Assembly: GCA_013204025.1 (NCBI GenBank)
Contig: JABMOW010000104.1
Location: forward strand, 1 to 64,000
Direction of reading: 5' to 3'
Length of the DNA: 64,000 nt
Origin: Fidelibacterota bacterium
Lineage (GTDB): Bacteria; Fidelibacterota; Marinisomatia; SCGC-AAA003-L08; JACNLC01
Made by a program: the position numbers and the translations under genes. Positions 10,205-19,507 of this stretch are shown in pieces. The notes beneath the pieces are model-generated. The model was given only the letters and a program-made list of their open reading frames with translations, was not told where the DNA came from and did no database searches. Position 1 is the first letter of the stretch, and the number at the start of each line of letters is the position of its first letter.

Positions 10205-12361
10205 ATGAGTATCCACTTATACTGGATTATTGGAACTGGTATTGTCGGCCTGCTGTTTTCTTTCTGGAAAACCGGATGGATTCTGAAGCAGGAAGAAGGT
10301 TCTGATAAAATGAAACGGATTGGTGCAAGCATTGCGGAGGGCGCAATGGCATTTCTGCGAGCAGAATATCGAGTATTGGCTGTTTTTGTCGTTGTCGTTG
10401 CTATTTTACTCGGCTGGGCAAATTTTGGAAGAGAAGGATCCAGTGCTCTGATTGCACTTTCATTCGTTACGGGCGCAGTTGCATCAGGCTTGGCAGGATT
10501 TCTGGGAATGCGCGTCGCCACTAAAGCAAACAATAGAACGACACATGCAGCAAGGACCGGATTAGCAAAAGCCTTAAATGTGGCTTTTACAGGTGGGTCT
10601 GTCATGGGGCTTAGCGTTGTGGCTCTCGGGGTTATCGGGTTAAGCGGATTATTTCTGTTTTACTCCCATCAATTTAATAATGATTATGTTCGCATCATAA
10701 CGGTATTATCAGGTTTCTCTTTAGGTGCATCATCTATCGCTCTATTTGCACGTGTGGGCGGAGGCATTTATACCAAAGCTGCAGATGTAGGCGCTGATCT
10801 TGTGGGAAAAGTTGAAGCAGGAATTCCTGAGGATCATCCATTAAATCCTGCTACAATTGCAGATAACGTTGGTGATAACGTAGGCGATGTGGCTGGTATG
10901 GGTGCCGATCTTTTTGAATCTTATGTCGGCTCTATTGTAGGATCGATGGTCCTGGGAGCTTCTGTTATGGTTGCCGGGAATATGGATACCAGTTTTATTA
11001 TTCTTCCCCTGATGATTGCCGGTGTGGGTATCTTGGTTTCAATTCTGGGAACTTTCATGGTGTCCGTAAAAGAAGGAGGAAATCCGCAAAAAGGGTTAAA
11101 TAGGGGTGAGTTTGGTTCATCATTTATTCTCCTCATTATTATGTTCTTTATTATCACCAAAGTACTTCCATCGGATTTCACTCTTGGCGGAAATGTCTTT
11201 ACCAGTTTAGGAGTATTCTGGGCAACATTGATTGGACTTCTGGCAGGATTGGGTATTGGTATGATAACGGAATATTATACTGGAACAGAGTCCCGACCTG
11301 TAAAATCCATCACTCGTCAATCTCTTACCGGCCCTGCAACAAACCTAATAGCAGGATTGGGTGTGGGCATGCAGTCTACTGCTATTCCAATTATAATTCT
11401 TGCCGCTGCTATTATGGGTGCAAATCATTTTGCAGGACTTTATGGTATTGCTATGGCAGCGCTTGGGATGCTTGCCAATACCGGCATCCAACTGGCGGTG
11501 GATGCATATGGTCCAATATCAGACAATGCAGGTGGCATCGCTGAAATGGCAAATTTACCGAAAGAAGTAAGACAACGGACTGATAAGTTGGATGCTGTGG
11601 GAAATACCACTGCTGCTATTGGTAAAGGATTTGCTATCGGTTCTGCTGCGCTCACATCTTTAGCCCTTTTTGCTGCCTTCCGTACAACTGTGGAAGCCAT
11701 TAGTGGTGTTCCACTGAGTATCAATATTACAGAAGCCAGAGTGATGGCAGGTTTATTTGTAGGTGGTATGCTACCATTCCTTTTTTCCTCACTGGCAATG
11801 AATGCTGTGGGTAAAGCAGCAATGGCCATGATTGAGGAAGTCCGTCGGCAATTTAAAAGTATCCCTGAACTGGCAGCCGCATTGAAGGTAATGAAAAAAT
11901 ATGGAGAAGATCAGAAAATGTCTTCTGAAGATCAGAAGATTTTCGAGGCTGCAGATGGAAAAGCAGAATATGGAAAGTGTGTAGAAATATCCACGTCCTC
12001 TGCTATCCGGCAAATGCTCATGCCAGGTCTCCTAGCCATATGTACACCAGTTTTAGTTGGATTTGTATTTGGACCCGAAACACTTGGCGGTCTTCTAGCT
12101 GGGGTAACAGTAACAGGTGTGCTCATGGCAATATTTCAGTCTAACGCCGGTGGTGCCTGGGATAATGCAAAGAAATTGTTTGAAGAAGGTATCACAATAA
12201 ATGGTGAAAAGTATTGTAAGGGAAGCGAGGCTCACAAAGCAGCAGTCGTCGGTGACACTGTTGGAGATCCTTTTAAAGACACATCCGGACCATCGCTGAA
12301 TATTCTTATAAAGCTCATGGCTGTTGTGTCTCTGGTAATTGCACCATTAATTATAAAATAA
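10205..12361 (+). CDS. hppA: Membrane-bound ion-translocating pyrophosphatase, K+-dependent type
   Basis: Hydrolyses pyrophosphate and pumps H+ and/or Na+ across the inner membrane. 718 residues with about 16 hydrophobic segments. The substrate-binding motifs are intact: [19 protein letters not shown] and [20 protein letters not shown] in the first half, and the second acidic motif [15 protein letters not shown] near the C-terminus. The site [10 protein letters not shown] carries Ala where K+-independent enzymes have Lys, so this is the K+-dependent class; whether it pumps Na+ or H+ cannot be told by eye. The ATG abuts the pth stop codon, suggesting coupling. A PPi pump is consistent with an energy-limited lifestyle. 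Confidence 0.96.
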   Translation: MSIHLYWIIGTGIVGLLFSFWKTGWILKQEEGSDKMKRIGASIAEGAMAFLRAEYRVLAVFVVVVAILLGWANFGREGSSALIALSFVTGAVASGLAGFLGMRVATKANNRTTHAARTGLAKALNVAFTGGSVMGLSVVALGVIGLSGLFLFYSHQFNNDYVRIITVLSGFSLGASSIALFARVGGGIYTKAADVGADLVGKVEAGIPEDHPLNPATIADNVGDNVGDVAGMGADLFESYVGSIVGSMVLGASVMVAGNMDTSFIILPLMIAGVGILVSILGTFMVSVKEGGNPQKGLNRGEFGSSFILLIIMFFIITKVLPSDFTLGGNVFTSLGVFWATLIGLLAGLGIGMITEYYTGTESRPVKSITRQSLTGPATNLIAGLGVGMQSTAIPIIILAAAIMGANHFAGLYGIAMAALGMLANTGIQLAVDAYGPISDNAGGIAEMANLPKEVRQRTDKLDAVGNTTAAIGKGFAIGSAALTSLALFAAFRTTVEAISGVPLSINITEARVMAGLFVGGMLPFLFSSLAMNAVGKAAMAMIEEVRRQFKSIPELAAALKVMKKYGEDQKMSSEDQKIFEAADGKAEYGKCVEISTSSAIRQMLMPGLLAICTPVLVGFVFGPETLGGLLAGVTVTGVLMAIFQSNAGGAWDNAKKLFEEGITINGEKYCKGSEAHKAAVVGDTVGDPFKDTSGPSLNILIKLMAVVSLVIAPLIIK

Positions 12362-12382
12362 TTTAGAAGTAAGGAATAGAAT

Positions 12383-12907
12383 ATGAAATATTATGAAACG
12401 GTCGTTATCATTCATCCCGCGATTGAAGGTGGGATGTTAAAGGATAGCATTGTGGAAGTTCAAAAGCTGGTGGAACAAAAAGGCGGTGAACTGAAAAATA
12501 CGGAAGTCTGGGGCAGGAAAAAACTGGCCTATCTGATCGATAAACAAAAGTATGGAACGTATACCATGCTCCAATTTATCGGTGATAAAATTAAGATCAA
12601 TGAAATGAACGTGGAATTGGAACATAATCCTAATGTTCTGGCGTATATGACCATTAAAATTGATGAGACTGAAATGAGAGAACAAACCGGTGATCTGGAT
12701 ACTCAAATTGATGGTCAGGCTCCACAAGCAGAGGCAGAAGAAACTGTCGTTTCCAGCGAAGAGAAAACAGTTGATAAAACCCCTGAAGTTAGCGAGGATG
12801 AAACCAAAGCTATCATCAAAGAAGAAGGGGATGATCTTCCTAAGGTCGATGAACCGGAAACCCCCAGCTCTGATGAATCTGAAGATTCTCAAGATAAAGA
12901 AAACTAA
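12383..12907 (+). CDS. rpsF: Small ribosomal subunit protein bS6 with long acidic tail
   Basis: 30S protein that pairs with bS18 on the platform. Residues 1-95 are the bS6 fold ([27 protein letters not shown]). Residues about 100-174 form a low-complexity tail rich in Glu, Asp, Ser and Pro, longer than in most bS6 proteins (E. coli bS6 is 131-135 residues with a short Glu tail). First gene of an rpsF-rpsR-rplI operon; there is no ssb between rpsF and rpsR. AAGGAA lies upstream of the ATG. Confidence 0.95.
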   Translation: MKYYETVVIIHPAIEGGMLKDSIVEVQKLVEQKGGELKNTEVWGRKKLAYLIDKQKYGTYTMLQFIGDKIKINEMNVELEHNPNVLAYMTIKIDETEMREQTGDLDTQIDGQAPQAEAEETVVSSEEKTVDKTPEVSEDETKAIIKEEGDDLPKVDEPETPSSDESEDSQDKEN

Positions 12908-12921
12908 GGAGAGAAATTACT

Positions 12922-13152
12922 ATGGGATTTATAAGTCAACGAAAAATATGTCCGTTCTGCGAATATCCAGAAATGATCATCAATTATAAAGAATATAAAG
13001 TTCTTCGGAAGTTTCTCACTGAACAGGGAAAGATTATCCCGGGCTTTGTTACAGGTGTATGTTCAAAGCATCAGCGCCATATTACCAGAGCCATCAAACG
13101 GTCACGGAATATTGCATTGCTGCCATTTACAACCGATTACCGTGATATTTAG
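12922..13152 (+). CDS. rpsR: Small ribosomal subunit protein bS18
   Basis: 76 residues, normal length. It begins with a CPFC pair and later has CSKHQR, so it is the form with potential zinc ligands (C-x2-C ... C-x2-H). The bS18 core ITRAIKRSRNIALLPFT is intact. It binds next to bS6 on the 30S platform. Middle gene of rpsF-rpsR-rplI with AAGGAGAG upstream; rplI follows after 12 bases. Confidence 0.96.
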   Translation: MGFISQRKICPFCEYPEMIINYKEYKVLRKFLTEQGKIIPGFVTGVCSKHQRHITRAIKRSRNIALLPFTTDYRDI

Positions 13153-13164
13153 GAGAGATTAAGC

Positions 13165-13608
13165 ATGAAAATTATATTAACGGTTGATGTTGAAAACTTA
13201 GGTAAAGCTGGTGAAATTATAACAGTAAAAGATGGATATGCCAGGAATTATCTGGTTCCCAGAAAATTTGCTGAAGCCGCCACCCGAAAGAATATTGCCG
13301 CCATCGCAACTCAGATGGAATTAAATAATGTCCGCGAAGCCAAAAAGCGCGCCAATATGGAAGCACTTGTCGGCAGATTGAACAAACTAACCCTTAAATT
13401 CACATTAAAAGCGGGTGAAGAAGGTAAACTATTTGGTACAGTTACCACTCCAATGATCGCTGATGCCATTGTCGCCAAAGGGTATCCTATTGACAAAAAA
13501 GAAATTGAGGTTCCCGAAGCCATCAATCATTTGGGCTCATATTTTGTGAATGTTAAATTGGGGCATGGTTTTGGTGCCCGCGTTAAAATCAAGGTTGAGG
13601 CTGAATAA
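13165..13608 (+). CDS. rplI: Large ribosomal subunit protein bL9
   Basis: 147 residues. N-terminal domain with the signature GKAGEIITVKDGYARNYLVP, a long connecting helix (about 42-75) and a C-terminal domain with EEGKLFGTVT. It binds 23S rRNA near the L1 stalk. Last gene of the + strand ribosomal operon; AGGAGAG is upstream of its ATG and a strong hairpin terminator lies 28 bases after the stop. Confidence 0.97.
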   Translation: MKIILTVDVENLGKAGEIITVKDGYARNYLVPRKFAEAATRKNIAAIATQMELNNVREAKKRANMEALVGRLNKLTLKFTLKAGEEGKLFGTVTTPMIADAIVAKGYPIDKKEIEVPEAINHLGSYFVNVKLGHGFGARVKIKVEAE

Positions 13609-13635
13609 TTCACCGATTTACCTGATTATCCTTCT

Positions 13636-13670
13636 AAAAAGTCCGTCTTTTGGCGGACTTTTTGTTTTAT
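13636..13670 (+). terminator. Rho-independent terminator after rplI
   Basis: AAAAAGTCCG / CGGACTTTTT form a 10-base-pair perfect stem (13636-13645 with 13654-13663) around an 8-base loop, with the T-tract running on as TTTTTGTTTT. It is nearly symmetric, so it could also stop transcription from the opposite strand. Confidence 0.9.
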
Positions 13671-13793
13671 AGTAAAAACAAAGGGTAAACTTGTTGAATG
13701 AACAATTCAGGAAGACTTATGAAGGCGACAACACCGAAATAAATAAATAATCAGCTTGATACTGATTAGTCCTTTTGAAGCAAGGTATCACCT

Positions 13794-14240
13794 CTACATA
13801 AAAAGATGGATCCCTGTAACCACAAAGACTGCCACGTTCACCCCATGCACACCTAAGCATGTGCGACAGAGAACATTCAGCCGATAAAGTCCCAGAGATA
13901 AGTAGAGTGTGAAAAGGAGCGCAATGATGGATAATCCAAAGATCCATGAAAAAGGTGGGACTCCTGTGAAGTAAGTGAAGGCAGTGATGAATATCAACGC
14001 CAGATAGTACCACATTCCCCAAAAGCTATTTGACTGTCCCAGTATTTTCCCGAATTTAGTGTCCACAATATCCTTGCATCGGCATTTGGCCATCTGGAGT
14101 TGTGGCGGTATCCACCATACCATATCTGTGATAAATTTTTTATACACCCCGTAAAAATAAAAAGACAGGGTCCATCCTAGGCCGGCTAGTATGAATAGCA
14201 AAATGGTAGTTATTGGAGATAGATAATGGGGGATAGTCAT
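13794..14240 (-). CDS. VKOR-like membrane disulfide oxidoreductase
   Basis: 148 residues with four or five hydrophobic segments. It matches the vitamin K epoxide reductase family in layout: a loop cysteine pair (C53 and C55 in KCRCKD), the Ser-x-W-G motif (NSFWGMWYYLAL, about 71-80) and a C-terminal membrane CxxC (C125-RT-C128). In bacteria this family reoxidises DsbA-like proteins using quinone. The loop cysteines are spaced C-x-C; the usual spacing is wider, and no thioredoxin domain is fused. It lies 17 bases after the nitroreductase gene on the same strand, so the two probably form one transcript. The family call is moderately sure; the electron partner is unknown. Confidence 0.7.
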   Translation of the reverse strand: MTIPHYLSPITTILLFILAGLGWTLSFYFYGVYKKFITDMVWWIPPQLQMAKCRCKDIVDTKFGKILGQSNSFWGMWYYLALIFITAFTYFTGVPPFSWIFGLSIIALLFTLYLSLGLYRLNVLCRTCLGVHGVNVAVFVVTGIHLFM

Positions 14241-14257
14241 ATTTTGTTGCTTTCAGA

Positions 14258-14926
14258 TTACCGGAATTCAGCGATTTCAGAAAGTGTTTTCCGCTTGATA
14301 TTGGGAACCGTCATATCTGGTGCCGGGTGACCGGCTACCAGAATCAGGAACGGTTTATAATTGATAGGGACATCCAAAACGTTATTCAGAAATGCCATCG
14401 GGCTGGGTGTGTGTGTCAGGGATGCGAGCCCTGCATGATGAAGAGCAGTGATGAGTAGCCCTGTAGCGAGTCCAACTGATTCCGTGGGGTAATAACGCTT
14501 ACTTTTGTTCCCGACCTCATCTAGTCCGTATTTTTCTTCGAATACGACAATAAGGATAGGCGCGGTTTCCAGAAAGGGCTTGCTTGCATTGGTTCCCAGA
14601 TGAGAAATGGAATCCAGCCATTCATCGGACGCTCGGTGTGAGTAAAATTCCTGTTCCTCTTTTTCAGCGCTAGCTCGGATTTGTGCTTTTGCTTTGCTAT
14701 CGGATACGACGACAAATTTCCAGGGTTGCTGATTTGCACCACTGGGGGCTGTCCCTGCAGTCATCAGACAATGTTCAACAATTTTCCGGGGAACGACCTG
14801 ATCTGAAAATTGCCTGATAGTCCGGCGGGTGTTCATGATATCGTAGAATGTTTTTGATCGGTTGAGCATTTCATCATCCGATGCGTGTCGGGTATGTTTG
14901 TATGGGATAAACTCTGGTTTAGTCAT
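14258..14926 (-). CDS. Iodotyrosine deiodinase-like flavin nitroreductase
   Basis: 222 residues of the FMN nitroreductase fold. N-terminal FMN-binding motif RRTIRQFSDQ and the stretch TAGTAPSGANQQPWKFVVV are clear. It resembles the iodotyrosine deiodinase (IYD) branch more than NfsB types: an E-x3-Y pair (E91, Y95) followed by a lysine in TNASKPFLETAPIL (K116), which are the positions that bind the zwitterion of halotyrosine in IYD, plus RYYPTESVGLATG and the C-terminal TVPNIKRKTLSEI. Reductive dehalogenation of halotyrosines is thus possible; this is inference. First gene of a short - strand unit with the VKOR-like gene. Confidence 0.82.
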   Translation of the reverse strand: MTKPEFIPYKHTRHASDDEMLNRSKTFYDIMNTRRTIRQFSDQVVPRKIVEHCLMTAGTAPSGANQQPWKFVVVSDSKAKAQIRASAEKEEQEFYSHRASDEWLDSISHLGTNASKPFLETAPILIVVFEEKYGLDEVGNKSKRYYPTESVGLATGLLITALHHAGLASLTHTPSPMAFLNNVLDVPINYKPFLILVAGHPAPDMTVPNIKRKTLSEIAEFR

Positions 14927-15008
14927 GACTGTCCTCTTGAAATCACGAGAAATTTATCATTGGCAGGCAGGGGAATCCAACGTGTGAATCGTTCCGTTTT
15001 TGTGGAAA

Positions 15009-15036
15009 TGAAAAATGCCCACCGAAAGGTGGGCAT
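15009..15036 (-). terminator. Rho-independent terminator after tRNA-Glu
   Basis: Read on the - strand, ATGCCCACC / GGTGGGCAT form a 9-base-pair stem closed by a four-base loop, followed by a run of T (GCATTTTTC). It begins 7 bases after the tRNA-Glu 3' end. Confidence 0.9.
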
Positions 15037-15042
15037 TGTCTG

Positions 15043-15114
15043 TAGCCCGTAGGAGAATCGAACTCCTGTTGCAGAGATGAAAACCCTGAGTCCTAACCAC
15101 TAGACGAACGGGCC
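15043..15114 (-). tRNA. tRNA-Glu (anticodon TTC)
   Basis: On the - strand the acceptor GGCCCGT pairs with ACGGGCT (first pair a G-T wobble), the D-arm begins TCGTCTAGTGGTTAGGA, the anticodon loop reads TTTTCAT (anticodon TTC), and the T-arm AGGAG/CTCCT encloses TTCGATT. The discriminator is A. CCA is not encoded. A clear terminator follows directly, so it is the last or only gene of its unit. Confidence 0.95.
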
Positions 15115-15191
15115 TGAAAAAGCCGAGAATATTACAGAATTTCACTCACACAAACCAAAATAATTTAAAAACAAATAGCGCCATTTTGATA

Positions 15192-16088
15192 TCAGTTCCT
15201 TTGCTTTCCGATGCCAAAACCCCACACGCTACCGGCAGATCCCAGATTTTGAAATCCCACGTCAAACACATAATTCCCTATCGGTAAACGGACACCTCCT
15301 GCAATTCCGGCTGTCAATGTACGAAAGACATCTCCCCAAGCCAGGCTATTTTTCTCGGAGCTGGCACTGATCCACAACGCAAAACCGGAGTTCAGGTTAA
15401 ATTCAGCAGCAGTAATGATCAATGGCTGCCCTGAGTTCACATTCAGATAATCCACGGATAGGGTTGCAGGCAGATGAAGAGGCTGGTAGAAACAGGAGTA
15501 CCGGATTTGTCCCTCCATGGGTTCACGTCGTCCGGCATAGGTGGATAGCATCTTGCCCATATTTTCAGCGGATATTCCCACGCCCAAGCGATCATCCAGA
15601 AATCTGCTTCGAATCCCTGTATTTACAAATAATCCCGAAGATCGATACTGTTGAATGACGCTGTGTATTCCTCCCGCTGAAATTCCCCAGGACAAATGCC
15701 CGGACCAAATGGATTTATATCCTACCCGGAATACCATATCTCTGGCTGAAAATGTTTCTCCTGTAGCCGAATCGGAGAATCTTCCGAAATCCATAACTGT
15801 AACTACTGTCGATACTACACCTCTGGCAGTTTTTGAAGTATAATGTAGCTGATGGCCCGTGATATCCGCGGGATATGCGAAGAATTGGCCGCCAAAGGAT
15901 TTTCCTTCACAATCTAAAACGGCAGGATTACTGTTTAAAATTGACGTGGAGACCGCACTGGCGCCGTTGGTGAGAGATAAAGATCGCACTGAAGTGGGGG
16001 TGTCCAAACTATTGAACACAGATTGCCCCGCCATGGGTGAGACCAGCAGCAGGATTGTAAAAAGAAAATGTCTGTTCAAAATTATCAA
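15192..16088 (-). CDS. PorV/PorQ-like outer-membrane beta-barrel protein
   Basis: 298 residues with an N-terminal signal peptide ending near MAGQS. The first part (VRSLSLTNGASAVSTSILNSNPAVLD) has the look of the PorV/PorQ/UPF0164 outer-membrane family: sequence rich in Gly and Ala, then NPA, then alternating hydrophobic strands to the C-terminus (VWGFGIGKQ). In Bacteroidota these proteins belong to or resemble type IX secretion parts. No other T9SS gene is nearby, so a secretion role is only suggested. It lies downstream of the priA and peptidase genes on the same strand, 61 bases after the peptidase stop. Confidence 0.65.
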   Translation of the reverse strand: MIILNRHFLFTILLLVSPMAGQSVFNSLDTPTSVRSLSLTNGASAVSTSILNSNPAVLDCEGKSFGGQFFAYPADITGHQLHYTSKTARGVVSTVVTVMDFGRFSDSATGETFSARDMVFRVGYKSIWSGHLSWGISAGGIHSVIQQYRSSGLFVNTGIRSRFLDDRLGVGISAENMGKMLSTYAGRREPMEGQIRYSCFYQPLHLPATLSVDYLNVNSGQPLIITAAEFNLNSGFALWISASSEKNSLAWGDVFRTLTAGIAGGVRLPIGNYVFDVGFQNLGSAGSVWGFGIGKQRN

Positions 16089-16149
16089 TTGAAATAACTC
16101 ATTTAACTGACTGAAAAATTATCACCATCACCCCCAAGATTGATTCATC

Positions 16150-17109
16150 TTAATTAGGGAGGTCATCTTTTGATGGATATACATCACCGGCTATTCCCAA
16201 ATCCTCTAATGCCTCTTCCAATTCCCATAGTTGGAGTTTTTTCCGATTTCGATACCGTTTATAAAAATATCCGCCAGTCACAATAAAGGGTAATATGATG
16301 AAGACAATACTGGAGATTTCCAGAAGGAACAACCAGTTATAATTCTGCCGGATGAATGCAAAATATTTTTCCTGAAAATCCAATTGATCGTCGCCGGTGA
16401 CGGTATGGAATGCGGTGATGAAATCTATCATCCGGGCTTCGTTTTTTGGATTCACCGACTGATCCATTAGTTCAAAAATCAATGAGAAGACAGGTTGTCC
16501 GTAGAAATATTCCATAGCACTCACCGCTGCGGCAGATTGACCATATGCCAGATCAACGGATCGACTCGTCTGAGTGTGCATACTGTGGAGTCTGGAGATT
16601 GGTATTAACTGATTTCGCCATTTTGCCTGAGAAATCCGTAGTTTGTGCAGAATGGAAAATTCTCCTGCGGATTGCATCGCCATTCCCTCCATCAACCATG
16701 CGGGCATAGTGGCAGAATTTTGTATCCGGTAAATGTAAATATGATTCAGTTCATGAACCACAACTTCCATAAATCTGTTCATGGATATGTGAATAATCGC
16801 TGGAGATTGAAGAACGATCCGGGATGAGTTAGGCATGGCTACAGCGATGCTCCATTCAGGCGAATGTCCTCTGGTTTGGCGAATAAATTCATCGTGGGTG
16901 GCAACCAAAATCACGGAGAAATCCTTCGCATCAACGATACCAAAATCATCTACCATTTGTTGTGCGGACTGTATAATATGTTCGGTGAGCTCCACTCTGA
17001 ATTCTTCATCACCGGTATCCATTTGAAGTGTACAGTTGCCAAGCGCAGTAGGAAAGGGTACTGCCCATAACAGGGATATCCAAATCAGCAGAGTGAAAAG
17101 AAATTTCAC
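16150..17109 (-). CDS. Peptidase MA-like gluzincin, membrane-anchored
   Basis: 319 residues. Signal peptide 1-24 (ending PFPTALG), a zinc-metalloprotease motif H-E-L-N-H in VVHELNHIYIYRI, and further down WLMEGMAMQSAG, whose Glu fits the third zinc ligand of gluzincins; this layout matches the peptidase MA family (PF13485). A single transmembrane helix near 260-285 (SSIVFIILPFIVTGGYFY) is followed by basic residues, so the protease domain faces the periplasm and the tail the cytoplasm. Its start overlaps the priA stop by four bases, suggesting coupling. The substrate is unknown. Confidence 0.8.
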   Translation of the reverse strand: MKFLFTLLIWISLLWAVPFPTALGNCTLQMDTGDEEFRVELTEHIIQSAQQMVDDFGIVDAKDFSVILVATHDEFIRQTRGHSPEWSIAVAMPNSSRIVLQSPAIIHISMNRFMEVVVHELNHIYIYRIQNSATMPAWLMEGMAMQSAGEFSILHKLRISQAKWRNQLIPISRLHSMHTQTSRSVDLAYGQSAAAVSAMEYFYGQPVFSLIFELMDQSVNPKNEARMIDFITAFHTVTGDDQLDFQEKYFAFIRQNYNWLFLLEISSIVFIILPFIVTGGYFYKRYRNRKKLQLWELEEALEDLGIAGDVYPSKDDLPN

Positions 17110-19325
17110 AGTACATTCACAGGATCAGGGATAAACTGTACTTTCACTCCCCGGTGTTGATTCTTTAACGTTCGTGCCTCAAATAACCGACTCAAATGAT
17201 GCTGCAGGATCATTGGTTTTTCCATCGGCTGTTTGATGAGAATATGAAACCTCCAGAGCATCTGGATTCTTTCGATGGGTGCAGGCGCAGGACCCAACAA
17301 TAAAATGCCGGGAATATTCTTCAATGTTTGTTGATATAATAATGCTATTTCTTCCACCGTCTGCCTCTTCTTACCTGTGAACAGTAATCGTGCCAGCCGT
17401 GAAAACGGCGGATATGACAACTCTTTCCTTTCTGCAAGTACCTGATTATAGAATCGGTGGATGTCCAGTCTTGACGCATTTTGGATATTTGGATCGTCAG
17501 GATTGTATGTCTGGATGACAGCCTTCCCCGGCTTTTTCCCCCTACCAGCCCTCCCTGAAACCTGGTACACCAATTGGAAGATCCTCTCACCGGCACGAAA
17601 ATCCGGGAATAATAATCCTGAATCGGCGTTGATGATCCCCACAAGGGTCACATTTTCAAAGTCCAATCCTTTGGCGATCATTTGAGTGCCCAACAAGATA
17701 TCTGCTTCGTGATTACCGAATTTTTCAAGCAATTTATGATGAGCACCGCGAGAACGAACCGTGTCCTGATCCATCCTGATCACACGAGCATCCGGGAACA
17801 AACGTCCCGCCTCTTCTTCTACTTTTTGCGTCCCTGTCCCCGTTAATTGAATATCTTCGTCTCCACACTGGGTGCAATTAGAATGCACCGGATATGAGGA
17901 TCGGCAATAATGACACATAAGTTTGTTTAAATGTTTGTGATAAGTCAAGGACACGGAACACTGATGGCATTGAGCAATTTGTCCGCATTTCATGCACTGT
18001 AGAACCATCGAATATCCCCGCCGGTTTCGGAGCAAAATGATTTGTTCATGCCGGGTTAAACATTCTCGAACTTCGTGAATCAGTTCTGCGCTGAAAATCG
18101 TACTTTCGGAATCTTCCATCCAGTGAGCGGATTTCATATCCACCAGTTTTACCTGCGGGTGTGTGGCATTTCCATATCGCTTGGTAAGCTTGAGGACGGT
18201 ATATTTTTCTTTCAATCCATTGAAATAGGATTCCAGACAGGGCGTAGCGCTGGTGAGAACAACTACCGCTCCGGCGTTCTGACCTCGTATCATAGCCACA
18301 TCCCGGGCATGGTAGAACGGAGTTGAATTTTCCTGTTTGTAGGATGATTCCTGTTCTTCATCAATGATGATCAATCCCAGGTTTTCGAGTGGCGCTAAAA
18401 TTGCGCTCCGGGCACCCACAACCACCGAATATTTGTTGCGCTTCAATTGTCGCCATGTCCAGCCCTTTTCTGCCCGCGTCATTGCGCTGTGCCACAATGC
18501 TACCCGATCGCCAAATGCATGCCGAAACCGTTTTGCAACTTGCGGTGTCAATGCAATTTCAGGGACCAGTACCAATACGGTTTTTCCTTCACTCACTGTC
18601 GTTTGAGCCAGTTTCAGATACACTTCGGTCTTACCACTACCGGTGACGCCGTGTACTAAATACGGTGAAAACAGATTGGCTAGAATAGATTGAGCAATTT
18701 GTTCATACACCTGAGTTTGTTCCTCAGACAGGGATATCTCACGTGGAGTTCCGGGTGCCATAATATCGAAGGGGTCATAAATTCGGGGTTGCAGTGTCAA
18801 CTTTACCCATCCCTGTTCGTTCAATTTCCGGCATACGGTCAATGGAGAGGAGGCAAAATCCTTTAATGACGATACTCGCACCGGATCATCAACCAGCGCC
18901 AACGCTTCGAGAATTCTTTTCTGTGCCATCGCACTGTTTTTAATCTGGGGGATTCCATCAATACCCATGGGTGTGATTTGAACGAAATGATCTTCGTGCG
19001 GCGTGTATTCATTCAGGAAATTCAAAGGGATAGTGCTTTTCAAAACGCGACCGATGGGCGTCACATAATATTTGCACATCCATTCCATTGTGGACCATAA
19101 TTCATCGGGGATTGTCAATGTGTCATCACTGATGGATGTAATTTCCTTGAACTCACCCGTGTAGTCAGATGTGTTCGTCGTATGAGTGACAAATCCGATA
19201 CGGGAGGAATTACCCAGTTCTACCCGAACACAAACCCCCGGACGAATTTTATCCCGCAGTTTCTGTGGAACCCGGTAGTCAAATGTCTGAAATTGCTGCA
19301 GAGGGAATGATACACTGGCGTACAT
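17106..19325 (-). CDS. priA: Primosomal protein N' (replication restart helicase)
   Basis: Superfamily 2 3'-5' helicase that rebuilds forks after stalling. 739 residues, normal. An N-terminal 3'-DNA-end-binding domain (FDYRVP, GVCVRVELG) is followed by Walker A GVTGSGKTEVYL, the DEAH-like box IIDEEQESSYK, and the cysteine-rich zinc region CMKCGQIAQCHQC ... CHYCRSSYP ... CTQCG inserted between helicase lobes, then motifs V/VI (GTQMIAKGLDFENVTLVG, QVSGRAGRG). The ATG at 19325 gives the expected N-terminus. It is followed, with a 4-base overlap, by the peptidase MA-like gene. Confidence 0.97.
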   Translation of the reverse strand: MYASVSFPLQQFQTFDYRVPQKLRDKIRPGVCVRVELGNSSRIGFVTHTTNTSDYTGEFKEITSISDDTLTIPDELWSTMEWMCKYYVTPIGRVLKSTIPLNFLNEYTPHEDHFVQITPMGIDGIPQIKNSAMAQKRILEALALVDDPVRVSSLKDFASSPLTVCRKLNEQGWVKLTLQPRIYDPFDIMAPGTPREISLSEEQTQVYEQIAQSILANLFSPYLVHGVTGSGKTEVYLKLAQTTVSEGKTVLVLVPEIALTPQVAKRFRHAFGDRVALWHSAMTRAEKGWTWRQLKRNKYSVVVGARSAILAPLENLGLIIIDEEQESSYKQENSTPFYHARDVAMIRGQNAGAVVVLTSATPCLESYFNGLKEKYTVLKLTKRYGNATHPQVKLVDMKSAHWMEDSESTIFSAELIHEVRECLTRHEQIILLRNRRGYSMVLQCMKCGQIAQCHQCSVSLTYHKHLNKLMCHYCRSSYPVHSNCTQCGDEDIQLTGTGTQKVEEEAGRLFPDARVIRMDQDTVRSRGAHHKLLEKFGNHEADILLGTQMIAKGLDFENVTLVGIINADSGLLFPDFRAGERIFQLVYQVSGRAGRGKKPGKAVIQTYNPDDPNIQNASRLDIHRFYNQVLAERKELSYPPFSRLARLLFTGKKRQTVEEIALLYQQTLKNIPGILLLGPAPAPIERIQMLWRFHILIKQPMEKPMILQHHLSRLFEARTLKNQHRGVKVQFIPDPVNVL

Positions 19326-19358
19326 AAGGATAAATTTACAGAGGGGAGACTATTGCCT

Positions 19359-19389
19359 ACCAGCGGCAGACGGACCTGCCGGCACTGGT
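19359..19389. repeat. Inverted repeat in the gap before priA
   Basis: ACCAG-c-GGCAG / CTGCC-ggca-CTGGT forms a two-step stem. It sits in a 182-base gap that also holds GCCTGC...GCAGG (near 19470-19490) and the words GGTTACTTCT and TTACTTCTC. Similar words recur near 21130-21150. This looks like small dispersed palindromic repeat material, not coding DNA. Confidence 0.5.
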
Positions 19390-19507
19390 TACTTCTTTAT
19401 TCTAACTTCTGACGGTTCGACGGGGTCCTCGGTCGTAGCCCTACGGGTGAGACTCACCGCATCGCTTCCTTGCCTGCAGAAGGCAGGTTACTTCTCACTT
19501 TCTCCCA

